Assembly (NCBI GenBank): GCA_022766245.1
Contig: JALEPL010000028.1
Location: forward strand, 1-34,948
Source: Lachnospiraceae bacterium
Lineage (GTDB): Bacteria; Bacillota; Clostridia; Lachnospirales; Lachnospiraceae
DNA length: 34,948 nucleotides
Reading direction: 5' to 3'
Shown here: piece after piece, positions 7,914-15,745 of the stretch
Layout of the letters: each line of letters opens with the position of its first letter
Numbering within the stretch: the first letter of the stretch is position 1
Notes under the pieces: generated by a model
The model's input: the letters and a program-made list of their open reading frames with translations, nothing else
Database searches by the model: none
What the model was told of the DNA's origin: nothing
Position numbers and translations under genes: made by a program

Positions 7914-8957
7914 TTAACCCATAGCGGACTGCATCTCTTTGATCAAGTCCACAGAATGCTTGAGTCCTTTCTCCACATCATTCAAAGGCTGCATGGTGTT
8001 ATTCAGAGAATCATTCACCTCCGTCAATACACTCACCTGCTGATTCAAGGTCTCACACTGATCCTCAATGCAAGACACCTGTGTCTCCAGCACATTCATG
8101 GAGCTGCTGATTTCCTCGCTGACTCCGGCCAGAGAGCTGATAGATTCGCTAATTTTACCTACGCTCTTCTGATTCTCATCATTTACATTCCAAACTGCAC
8201 CAATCTTATTATTAATATCATTCAGAGAACAAATCGTCACATCTACACTCTGAGAACTCTTCTCAGATGCACTGCGGATACCCTCCACAAACTCGCCCAT
8301 ATTACCGATGAGCTGCTTGGTTCCATCTGCTAACTGCCTGATCTCATCTGCAACCACCGCAAATCCTTTTCCTGCCTCTCCGGCGCGAGCTGCCTCTATA
8401 GATGCATTCAACGCCAACAGGTTCGTCTGCTCGGAAATAGAGTTGATACCATCAATAACTTCATTCATGTGATTGATTACTTCCATCAACGCATCCATGT
8501 TCTTCTTCATTTCCGTAGACTCGGTAATTACACTGCCGGACAGATTCTTTATTCCGGTGAGTTCGGACTGTCCAGTCTCAATCTTCTTATAAATCTCAGA
8601 AGTTTCCTCGGACACCTCAATAATGGTGGAAGTCAGTCCTTCGTGTGCTCCCCTTACTTCCTCCGCAATGGATGTGGTCTCACTGGCTGCCGAATGAATC
8701 GCCGCTGAAGCATCCGACACACCGGAGGATGCCTCCGTCATCTTCTGGGCATCTGCTTCAAGCATATCGCTCCACTGACTCATCTGGTTCACTGCGTTAT
8801 TGCTGCTGGAGTACACCTGTCCAATCTTCTCCCCGGATGATTTGATGCGATTATACAATCCCTGCAAAGTGGGGGAAACAGATGCATAATCCTCCTCTTT
8901 CAGCATTGCTATTGATTCAATCATTTTTTCTAATTTTTTGTTTTTTCCTAATGCCAT
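7914..8957 (-). CDS. Soluble methyl-accepting chemotaxis-type signalling protein
   Basis: This 347-residue protein has no signal peptide or membrane segment. Residues ~1-90 are a short unclassified region. The rest is a long helical MCP signalling domain with the conserved hairpin tip [20 protein letters not shown] and [15 protein letters not shown]. Such receptors cluster with CheA/CheW and sense intracellular cues. No chemotaxis or flagellar gene is nearby. I chose the start at 8957 (MALGKNKK), with GGAGGA seven bases upstream; the longer open frame to 8990 has no such site. It may serve a non-motility signalling pathway. Confidence 0.88.
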   Translation of the reverse strand: MALGKNKKLEKMIESIAMLKEEDYASVSPTLQGLYNRIKSSGEKIGQVYSSSNNAVNQMSQWSDMLEADAQKMTEASSGVSDASAAIHSAASETTSIAEEVRGAHEGLTSTIIEVSEETSEIYKKIETGQSELTGIKNLSGSVITESTEMKKNMDALMEVINHMNEVIDGINSISEQTNLLALNASIEAARAGEAGKGFAVVADEIRQLADGTKQLIGNMGEFVEGIRSASEKSSQSVDVTICSLNDINNKIGAVWNVNDENQKSVGKISESISSLAGVSEEISSSMNVLETQVSCIEDQCETLNQQVSVLTEVNDSLNNTMQPLNDVEKGLKHSVDLIKEMQSAMG

Positions 8958-9031
8958 AGTCTTCCTCCATATGTAATCATCTGTGTGCATTCATATCAAT
9001 AACTTTATTTTCCGCTCTTTTGTCCAAAATG

Positions 9032-10318
9032 TCAATCACTTTTTCTCTCTTTTTCGTTAAAATATACATGAATCAATTTCGTCAGCGCACGATAATCAGA
9101 AAAATGTGCCAATTCTCTGGCCGAATGCATTGCCAGCATAGGAATCCCCACATCTGCTCCCGGCATGGGAAGTCGCGAAATAGCCAATGGTCCCAGTGTC
9201 TGACCGCCGGGCATACCCGAACGATTCGCCTGTCGCTGTCGGGAAATATCATGCGCTCTGCACAGAACCTCCAACACCGCCACCGCCTCACTATCCGAAA
9301 GATACCTCTGACTGGCACTGCTCTTTATGGCAAATCCCTTTCCCAGAATCAGGTCATTGGTAATATCTGACTTACCGGGATAATTGGGATGCAGTCCATG
9401 AGCACCATCCACAGATAAGAGGAATCCACGTGCAAGCATGTCCTGCATGGTCACGCTGTCTATGCCAAGATTCGCTGTCATTTTTTCTAACAGCCGAAGC
9501 AAAAGTGCACTGTCCGCCCCTTGCTTGGAACGGCTTCCAATTTCCTCATGGTCGAACAGTCCTGTCACCAGAAAGTGATCGGTTTCCTGCACCTGTTCCA
9601 ACGCATCGGTGATTGCTGCCACCGATGCCAGATTATCAATACGGGGTGCACTGAGATATTCCCCGCGAAGCCCTACCATCTCCGGCTCATCCAGATTCGT
9701 AAGAAATAGATCATAATCCAGAATCGCCTCCGATTCCACCTGAAATACCTGCGCCAAATATTGTTCCCATGAAAAATGTTCTTCTGCCCCTGTCATAACA
9801 AGCAACGGCAGCATTTCCTGCTGCAGATCCATCTTCTTACTGTCCGTTTCACGATTCAGGTGAGGTGCCAGCGATGGAATCACTGCTACTGCACCGGCGC
9901 TTTCAAAGAGTTCCACCTTCGGATGATAAGCATCCACCCCCTGCATCACTACTTTTCCTGCAATACCAAGCGGACGGTCGAACCATGTTTCTTTGATCAT
10001 TCCTCCATAAGGCTCCACATTCAGTTGACCATACCCTTTTCGTTCTACAGATGGATTAGGCTTGATTTTAAAACAAGGAAAATCTGTGTGTGCCAATGCG
10101 ATTCTTACTCCGGTAGTCTCATTCCACTGATTTGGGACACAGAATGCGATCAGCATAGAGCGATAGGGACTCACATAATATTTTCCTCCGGGCACCACAT
10201 TCCATGCACACTGTGGTTCCAGTCTCTCATACCCCGCCTGCTGCAGCCGCTCTTGTACCCAGGCTGCCGCATGAAACGGAGACACTCCTTTTTTCAATAA
10301 TTCCAACAACTTTTCCAT
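9032..10318 (-). CDS. M18 family (aspartyl-type) aminopeptidase
   Basis: This 428-residue cytosolic zinc aminopeptidase of the DNPEP/ApeB family removes N-terminal residues, usually acidic ones. Visible metal-ligand motifs are AHTDFP (His77, Asp79), PRIDNLAS, FDHEEIGS and the C-terminal ADVGIPMLAMHSARE. The size matches the family. The serine usual in HTDSP is Phe80 here, next to a metal ligand, which might affect the active-site pocket. The start has AGGAGAAACT upstream. A 28-bp gap follows the HAD gene, so it is likely cotranscribed with that gene and the TPR lipoprotein. Confidence 0.93.
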   Translation of the reverse strand: MEKLLELLKKGVSPFHAAAWVQERLQQAGYERLEPQCAWNVVPGGKYYVSPYRSMLIAFCVPNQWNETTGVRIALAHTDFPCFKIKPNPSVERKGYGQLNVEPYGGMIKETWFDRPLGIAGKVVMQGVDAYHPKVELFESAGAVAVIPSLAPHLNRETDSKKMDLQQEMLPLLVMTGAEEHFSWEQYLAQVFQVESEAILDYDLFLTNLDEPEMVGLRGEYLSAPRIDNLASVAAITDALEQVQETDHFLVTGLFDHEEIGSRSKQGADSALLLRLLEKMTANLGIDSVTMQDMLARGFLLSVDGAHGLHPNYPGKSDITNDLILGKGFAIKSSASQRYLSDSEAVAVLEVLCRAHDISRQRQANRSGMPGGQTLGPLAISRLPMPGADVGIPMLAMHSARELAHFSDYRALTKLIHVYFNEKERKSD

Positions 10319-10346
10319 AGTTTCTCCTGCTTGCTAAATATCGTTT

Positions 10347-11156
10347 TTACATAAATCTTTTTATCACCTGTACAATGCCGTCCTCATCATTGGATGCAGT
10401 GACATAATCCGCCACTTCTTTTACTTCGGGCTGTGCATTTTCCATGGCCACTCCCAAACCGGCAAAAGCAATCATGGAACGGTCATTAAACCCGTCTCCA
10501 CAGCAAATCATCTGCTGGCGGTTCATGTGAAGATACTCCAAAAGCTGTCCCAGAGAATGCGCCTTGTCAATGGACTGGGGCATAATTTCCAAAAAGAAGG
10601 GTTCAGACCGAAAAATATTCAGTTCCCATCCAAAACGTTCCCGCATGATCTCCTGCGCATTTTCGATTTTGTCCGGATCTCCGGTTGCCAGAAATTTATT
10701 TACCGGGAAATCCACATACTTCAAAAAATTCTCTACTTCCAGCATGGGTACGTTATTTATTTTCCCTTCCAGTTCACAATACCGGTCTCTGCCATTCCCC
10801 AGTATGATTTCCTTGTCATTGTAAGTGACGATTCCAAGCCCCAAACTGCAGATTGTCTCGTACACCGGTGCTGTCAGTTCCATGGGAATGGTATGATTAC
10901 AAACCGCTTCTCCCGTGGCGCAGTTGATAATCCTGCCGCCGTTGAACGCCAGCACATAATTTCCAAAGATATCCATTCGCAGTTCCCTGGCCAGATGCAT
11001 AATCCCTGTAGTAGGGCGGCCGGAAGCCAGCACCACCTTTTTCCCATCTTCCTGCAGGGAAATGAGCATTTCCTTTGTGACAGACGATATTTTCTTTTCG
11101 CTAGTGAGCAGTGTGCCATCCAGATCCAGCACAATCATTTCATATTGTTGTGTCAT
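10347..11156 (-). CDS. Cof-type HAD-IIB phosphatase
   Basis: This 269-residue HAD phosphohydrolase has motif I DLDGTLL (Asp11, Asp13), a C2-type cap in the middle, and the C-terminal motif GDGFND. Cof-type enzymes dephosphorylate sugar phosphates, FMN or pyridoxal phosphate; the substrate cannot be read from sequence. AGGAGGAATT precedes the start. It lies 20 bp after the TPR lipoprotein gene. Confidence 0.93.
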   Translation of the reverse strand: MTQQYEMIVLDLDGTLLTSEKKISSVTKEMLISLQEDGKKVVLASGRPTTGIMHLARELRMDIFGNYVLAFNGGRIINCATGEAVCNHTIPMELTAPVYETICSLGLGIVTYNDKEIILGNGRDRYCELEGKINNVPMLEVENFLKYVDFPVNKFLATGDPDKIENAQEIMRERFGWELNIFRSEPFFLEIMPQSIDKAHSLGQLLEYLHMNRQQMICCGDGFNDRSMIAFAGLGVAMENAQPEVKEVADYVTASNDEDGIVQVIKRFM

Positions 11157-11176
11157 AATTCCTCCTGTGCGTGTCC

Positions 11177-12139
11177 CTATCTCGTTTGCAAAAATGTGTA
11201 TTCCCTCTGGGCTTTCTCATCCTCAGGGTAGAGTTTCAGATACTCATCCAATGCCGCCTTTGCGGATTCAAAATCCATCATCTGTTCATAGCAATAAATC
11301 AGTTCCAGCCGAAGCTGCTGATCCTGTTCTAATTTTTTCTCGGAAGAAAGCAATTTATTCAAATAGTCTACAGCCCCTTCATAATTTCCCGTCTCAAGCT
11401 TCATTTCCACCAGCTTTATCAGAGCCTCCGAATCATTTTCATGATTCTCGGCATAGCTGGCATAAAGTGCCTCCGCCTTATCCGACTCCCCCCGCATCTC
11501 GTACATCTCCGCCAGATACAGCGGCGCATCCGGATGCTTCTTATCCGACGCTTCATCTAACTGCTCCTGAGCATTGTCATAATCTCCCAGAATCAGATAA
11601 ATCCGCCCCCGCTGCAGGTAGTCCTCTCCACTTGTCCCAGTCTGATTCAATGCCCTTTTGAGATAAGCCTCTCCCTCTTCTGCATACCCAGCTCCCGTCA
11701 CCTGCTCATAGATTGCAACATAAAGCTCGTAATTTTCCGATTCCCGTTCAATGGCCCGATCATAGGAGAGCTTTGCTTTCTCCACGTCTCCCTGAATCAG
11801 GTACAAATTCCCCAGCAGATAGTGGGCATCTCCATTGCTGTCATCGTATGCAATCAAAGACTCATAACAGTCTATAGCATTTTCCACATCTCCCTGCATA
11901 TAGTAGCAGGCTGCCTTGTAATAACAGGTATCAATCTCCTCTTCCCCCACGGTACCCACAGACTGATCCATGGCACTCTGGAAGGCCTCCAGTGCCCCCT
12001 GGTAATCCCCCTGTTCCATACAGTTGAAGCCAATCTGACGATAAGCCTCCTTATTCTCCTGTGCTTTATCATCTGAGCAGCCGGTCAGCGCGAAAATCAA
12101 AACCGACACCACGGCAAAACAAATCATTTTTTTCTTCAT
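11177..12139 (-). CDS. TPR-repeat lipoprotein
   Basis: A signal sequence with lipobox ALTGC leads a 320-residue protein made of about seven tetratricopeptide repeats (for example GFNCMEQGDYQGALEAFQSA and AHYLLGNLYLIQGDVEKAK). It is probably an outer-face, lipid-anchored scaffold for protein-protein contacts. GAAGGAG lies seven bases before the ATG. A promoter is visible upstream, making it the first gene of a unit with the HAD phosphatase and M18 peptidase. Its partner is unknown. Confidence 0.9.
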   Translation of the reverse strand: MKKKMICFAVVSVLIFALTGCSDDKAQENKEAYRQIGFNCMEQGDYQGALEAFQSAMDQSVGTVGEEEIDTCYYKAACYYMQGDVENAIDCYESLIAYDDSNGDAHYLLGNLYLIQGDVEKAKLSYDRAIERESENYELYVAIYEQVTGAGYAEEGEAYLKRALNQTGTSGEDYLQRGRIYLILGDYDNAQEQLDEASDKKHPDAPLYLAEMYEMRGESDKAEALYASYAENHENDSEALIKLVEMKLETGNYEGAVDYLNKLLSSEKKLEQDQQLRLELIYCYEQMMDFESAKAALDEYLKLYPEDEKAQREYTFLQTR

Positions 12140-12198
12140 CGAATCACTCCTTCATGGCATGAGTTTACACTATCAATCCAAACACATCTCAAGGACAA

Positions 12199-12226
12199 AT
12201 TATACCATAGAAAGAATGGAATTCAA
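12199..12226 (-). promoter_or_regulatory. Promoter for the TPR lipoprotein unit
   Basis: Minus strand: -35 TTGAAT (12221-12226), 16-bp spacer, -10 TATAAT (12199-12204) with TGG in front, an extended -10. Confidence 0.75.
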
Positions 12227-12240
12227 ATCATTCTGTAACA

Positions 12241-12277
12241 AAAAAAGTCCTGCGGATAAAATCCGCAGGACTTTTGT
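12241..12277 (-). terminator. Intrinsic terminator after the repeat-only wall protein
   Basis: GTCCTGCGGAT and ATCCGCAGGAC (11 bp, lengthened by flanking A/T pairs) surround a 3-nt loop and run into a T-tract on the minus strand. It separates the choline-binding gene block from the TPR lipoprotein promoter. Confidence 0.92.
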
Positions 12278-12299
12278 ACTCCTTAAAAGGAGAAATATT

Positions 12300-12325
12300 G
12301 TAACTGTTCAGTACCTTCCAGCTAC
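12300..12325 (-). repeat. Second copy of the GGTACTGAA-loop hairpin
   Basis: On the minus strand GTAGCTG and CAGTTAC pair around GAAGGTACTGAA. The loop nearly repeats the hairpin at 7880-7906, while the stems differ by compensating changes. It lies between the wall-protein stop and its terminator, with no T-run of its own. Confidence 0.6.
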
Positions 12326-12344
12326 AAAATATTCTCTTTACGAA

Positions 12345-13736
12345 TTACTTGCAAATACCGTTAGCATCTACATAGTATCCATCCGGTGTGTAGCAGTTGG
12401 TTAACATTACACCACGGTTGATGTAATACCAGCTATCGCCATCCTTTAACCAGCCGGTACGTGCAACACCGTTTGCATCTGCATAGTACCAGCGAGTACC
12501 GTTAGAATCTGTGATAGAATACCATCCGGTTACCATAGCACCCTTATCATTGAAGATATAGTAGTGGCTGTCATAGTATGCCTTCTTCTCATCCTGATAC
12601 TTGTCATAAGCGATCTGATATGCACGGCAAGCTTCATCGTACTTATCCCAATCAGTCATGCCCTCTGCATTCTTGTAATCGGAAGTGCTAGGACGTTTCT
12701 GCTCAAACTTCGGTGCATTGGCATCATCGCAGGCGCGGTCATTTCTAATCATCTCGCCACCATCGATAAAGTACCAGGTATCGCCATCCTTTAACCAGCC
12801 ATCCCAAACAACTCCGCTGTTCGGATTGGTGTAATACCATGCATCGCTGTAATTTCCTAATGAATCAGTGAACTCATAGTGATACCAGCCGTATACCATA
12901 ACACCCTTACGGTCAAAGAAATATCTGTGAGAATCACAGTACTCTTTGTATGCCTTATTGTACGCATCGTAATCCACATTACCATTTGCATCTGTGTAGT
13001 CCTTCTGTGAAGGAGTCTTGCCAGTTACATAAGTACCATTGGTGCGAAGACTACCATCATTCAGGTAATACCAGTTACCTCCATCGGATAACCATCCATC
13101 ATGTCCGGCTCCGTTAGCATCGCAGTATACCCAGCTGCCATATGTAGAGGTAGGATCATAATTGTACCAGCCGGTAATCATCTCTCCGTCGGGCTTAAAC
13201 CAGTATCTTGTGCTTGTCTGATCCTTATAATCTGCCTCTGGATTGTCAACAATGTCCTTGTAGTCGGTAACCATACGTCCGTCCTGCTCTACATAATACC
13301 ACTTGCCAGCATCCTTTACCCAGCCTGCTGCGCTCAGGTTAGAACAATCTTCCTCAGTACAAACAGTTCCGGCATAGCCCTTCTCGTTTACCCAGTACCA
13401 ATTGGTGCCTGCATGTACCCAGCCAGGGGTCTTAACTACTGCACCCTTCTCGTTGAACACATAATAAGCAGAAGTCCAATCAACCTCCCCTGTAGCCTCG
13501 TCCTTTGTCTCGGTGCATGTCCAGTAAGATCCGTCAGCTGCCATCACTCCGGTGTTAGTCATATAATACTGTCCACCGTCAACCCACTGGTCATAAACAT
13601 AATTTCCTTCCTGATTTGCATAGAACCAGTTTCCATCCACTGAGTTCCAGCCTGGTGTTGCAGCTTCTGCAGTGATGGGTGCGGCAAACACACATGCTGC
13701 GGCTGCTGCTGCGATTAATAATGATTTTCTTTTCAT
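12345..13736 (-). CDS. Secreted protein made only of choline-binding-type repeats
   Basis: A signal peptide (cleavage likely after AEA, residue 25) leads about 435 residues of aromatic GW/YY repeats of the CW_binding_1 type (GWLKDGDTWYFI, GWVKDAGKWYYV). No catalytic domain is visible. Two Tyr/Lys/Asp-rich inserts, near residues 241-272 and 336-392, interrupt the repeats and look alike (SQKDYTDANGNVDYDAYNK against STSDYKNAEGMTDWDKYDE). The protein lacks the C-terminal cap seen in its two neighbours. It probably binds surface phosphocholine, but glucan binding is an alternative because this repeat family covers both. AGGAGG lies eleven bases before the ATG, a long spacing. It has its own promoter and a strong terminator. 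Confidence 0.88.
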   Translation of the reverse strand: MKRKSLLIAAAAAACVFAAPITAEAATPGWNSVDGNWFYANQEGNYVYDQWVDGGQYYMTNTGVMAADGSYWTCTETKDEATGEVDWTSAYYVFNEKGAVVKTPGWVHAGTNWYWVNEKGYAGTVCTEEDCSNLSAAGWVKDAGKWYYVEQDGRMVTDYKDIVDNPEADYKDQTSTRYWFKPDGEMITGWYNYDPTSTYGSWVYCDANGAGHDGWLSDGGNWYYLNDGSLRTNGTYVTGKTPSQKDYTDANGNVDYDAYNKAYKEYCDSHRYFFDRKGVMVYGWYHYEFTDSLGNYSDAWYYTNPNSGVVWDGWLKDGDTWYFIDGGEMIRNDRACDDANAPKFEQKRPSTSDYKNAEGMTDWDKYDEACRAYQIAYDKYQDEKKAYYDSHYYIFNDKGAMVTGWYSITDSNGTRWYYADANGVARTGWLKDGDSWYYINRGVMLTNCYTPDGYYVDANGICK

Positions 13737-13787
13737 AAATCAATCGTCCTCCTTTTGTTTTTTGATAGATTTTAACTAACAAAAATA

Positions 13788-13816
13788 AATATAACACTTT
13801 TTCGTCATTTGGTAAA
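13788..13816 (-). promoter_or_regulatory. Promoter for the repeat-only wall protein
   Basis: Minus strand: -35 TTTACC (13811-13816), 17-bp spacer, -10 TATATT (13788-13793) preceded by TGT, an extended -10. The -35 is weak. Confidence 0.55.
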
Positions 13817-13905
13817 CAGATTTCTCCATATTTTTTATTTTTTGGCTTTTTTACCAATATTTTCTCCAAATGAGAAAATTTTATTCTACGATTTTGGTTC
13901 TGTTG

Positions 13906-15711
13906 CTACCGGGAGTTGCTCCATGCCCCCGAGTAATTTACATAGCTGTTTCCGATCCATGCATCATAGGCCATGGCTCCACTGGAGCGGAAATAGTACC
14001 ACTGTCCGTCGATCAGCTGCCAGTCCAGCTTCATGACACCATCCCCTGTTTCTCCCAGATAATACCATTTACCACCCAGCTTCTGCCAGCCGGTACGCAT
14101 GGCTCCGCTTTTGCTGAAATAGTACCATTTTTCGTTAATCTCCTGCCAGCCGGTAGCCATGGAACCATCGCCGTCAAAATAATACCAGGTGCCGTCCACC
14201 AGTCTCCAGCCGGTGACCATCTCACCCTTCACCGGATCCAGATAATACCATTTGCCGCCGCTCTTTTTCCATCCGGTAAGCATATGACCACTGTCGTCGA
14301 AGTAGTACCACTTGTCATTGATTTCCTGCCAGCCGGTGATCATAATCCCATCCGCGTTCAGATAATACCAGACACCTTCTTTCTGCAGCCACCCGGTCTG
14401 CATGCATCCTTCCTCATCAAAATAGTACCAGCCGATTCCTGCCGGAATCCATCCGCTGGCCGGTGTGCCATCCGTCCGGTAAAAATACCATTTTCCCTCT
14501 AGTTCATACCAGCCGCTGACATTCCCCAGATACCCTCTGCCGTCAAACCAGTACCAGACACCTTCAATGAGTTCCCACTGGTTTACCGGATAATTACCCG
14601 AAAGATACTGATACCAGGTGCCTGTGCTGTCTTTATGCCAGACACCGGTACTTTTCACATAGCCCTCCTTCGCACCGGTTTGAGGTATCACTGTCTCGGT
14701 GTAATCCACAAATCCAAGATCCACATCGATATACTCATCAATTCCCGGCAGTCTTCCAGTCTCAGAGCACTGCCAGATCGTCCTTTTATATTCCTCATTA
14801 TATTTGTAATTGAAACGGGCCAGCCAGGCATCCACATTTCCCAGAGTGGCAAAGTCCACATAGTTTTTCGCCCAGTCCTCGTTGCAGTAGATCATGGGTG
14901 TGTAACCTGCTTTGCGCAGCTCACTGCAATATACATCGGCGATTTCCGTTATCTGTGCCCGGCTCAGGGAGGATGACTGAACCTCTGACTCCAAATCAAT
15001 CGCCACCGGATAGGACACGGTGTAACCCGCCATATTGTCAATCATCCACTGGGCATCCGCCAGAGCCTGGATGGGTTCTGTGGCAGTGCTGTAGAAATAT
15101 ACGCCTGCCGGAATCTCCCGTTCATTCAATGCAGTCATATTCGTCTGAAACTTCGGATCCAGGATACGGTCTGCATGTCCCACACGGACGAATACAAAGT
15201 CCAGATTCTGCTCTGCCACCTTATCCCAGTCGATATCCCCCTGCCACTTCGACACATCGATTCCGTAGGTCACTACCCCCTCTTCATAGGGATTATCCTT
15301 CATCATGGCACCCTTCGGATGTCCGCTGGAATTGTCCGTGTAGAAAAAGTGCCACTCATCTCCGCTCTTCTGCCAGCCGGTGAGCATCTCTCCACTTTCT
15401 GCCATCACATAAGACTCTCCATCGATCTCCACGGGACCGGTCTGCATCACTCCGGACGCATCTGCATAGTACCAGTTGTCCTTCACCTGAAACCATCCGG
15501 TCTTTACATAACCGTTGGAATTGAAATAATACCACTGCTCCTCAATCTGTTTCCATGTATTTTGGGGAAAGGAACCATCGGAATACTGGTACCAGTATCC
15601 GCTTTCATCCTGTTTCCATTCCCCGGATGCAGCCTGTGTATATGCTACCGTCCCTGTTACTACCACAAACATGGCAGCAATAAATGCTGCCATTTTCATG
15701 TATTTCTTCAT
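13906..15711 (-). CDS. GH25 lysozyme flanked by choline-binding-type repeats
   Basis: This secreted muramidase cuts peptidoglycan. After a signal peptide, residues ~30-125 carry four or five repeats. Residues ~149-340 form a GH25 domain with GIDVSKWQG (Asp152) and the catalytic pair in AIDLESE (Asp239, Glu241). A long C-terminal repeat array follows and ends in the cap WIGNSYVNYSGAWSNSR. Having repeats on both sides of the enzyme is less common than one side. I set the start at 15711 (MKKYMKM), giving 601 residues; GGGAGG lies 13 bases upstream, which is long, and an ATG seven codons earlier lacks a site. It lies 35 bp after the glucosaminidase gene, so both are probably on one mRNA. Confidence 0.92.
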   Translation of the reverse strand: MKKYMKMAAFIAAMFVVVTGTVAYTQAASGEWKQDESGYWYQYSDGSFPQNTWKQIEEQWYYFNSNGYVKTGWFQVKDNWYYADASGVMQTGPVEIDGESYVMAESGEMLTGWQKSGDEWHFFYTDNSSGHPKGAMMKDNPYEEGVVTYGIDVSKWQGDIDWDKVAEQNLDFVFVRVGHADRILDPKFQTNMTALNEREIPAGVYFYSTATEPIQALADAQWMIDNMAGYTVSYPVAIDLESEVQSSSLSRAQITEIADVYCSELRKAGYTPMIYCNEDWAKNYVDFATLGNVDAWLARFNYKYNEEYKRTIWQCSETGRLPGIDEYIDVDLGFVDYTETVIPQTGAKEGYVKSTGVWHKDSTGTWYQYLSGNYPVNQWELIEGVWYWFDGRGYLGNVSGWYELEGKWYFYRTDGTPASGWIPAGIGWYYFDEEGCMQTGWLQKEGVWYYLNADGIMITGWQEINDKWYYFDDSGHMLTGWKKSGGKWYYLDPVKGEMVTGWRLVDGTWYYFDGDGSMATGWQEINEKWYYFSKSGAMRTGWQKLGGKWYYLGETGDGVMKLDWQLIDGQWYYFRSSGAMAYDAWIGNSYVNYSGAWSNSR

Positions 15712-15745
15712 AAAATTCTTTTTTCCTCCCATCTTGTATCACTTC

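Noticed and set aside
8958-9031. Flagellar sigma-28 promoter for the methyl-accepting protein
   Set aside because: No GCCGATAA-type -10 is visible. A TTGACA with a weak GAAAAT 17 bp later is the only candidate, and it overlaps the previous gene's stop.
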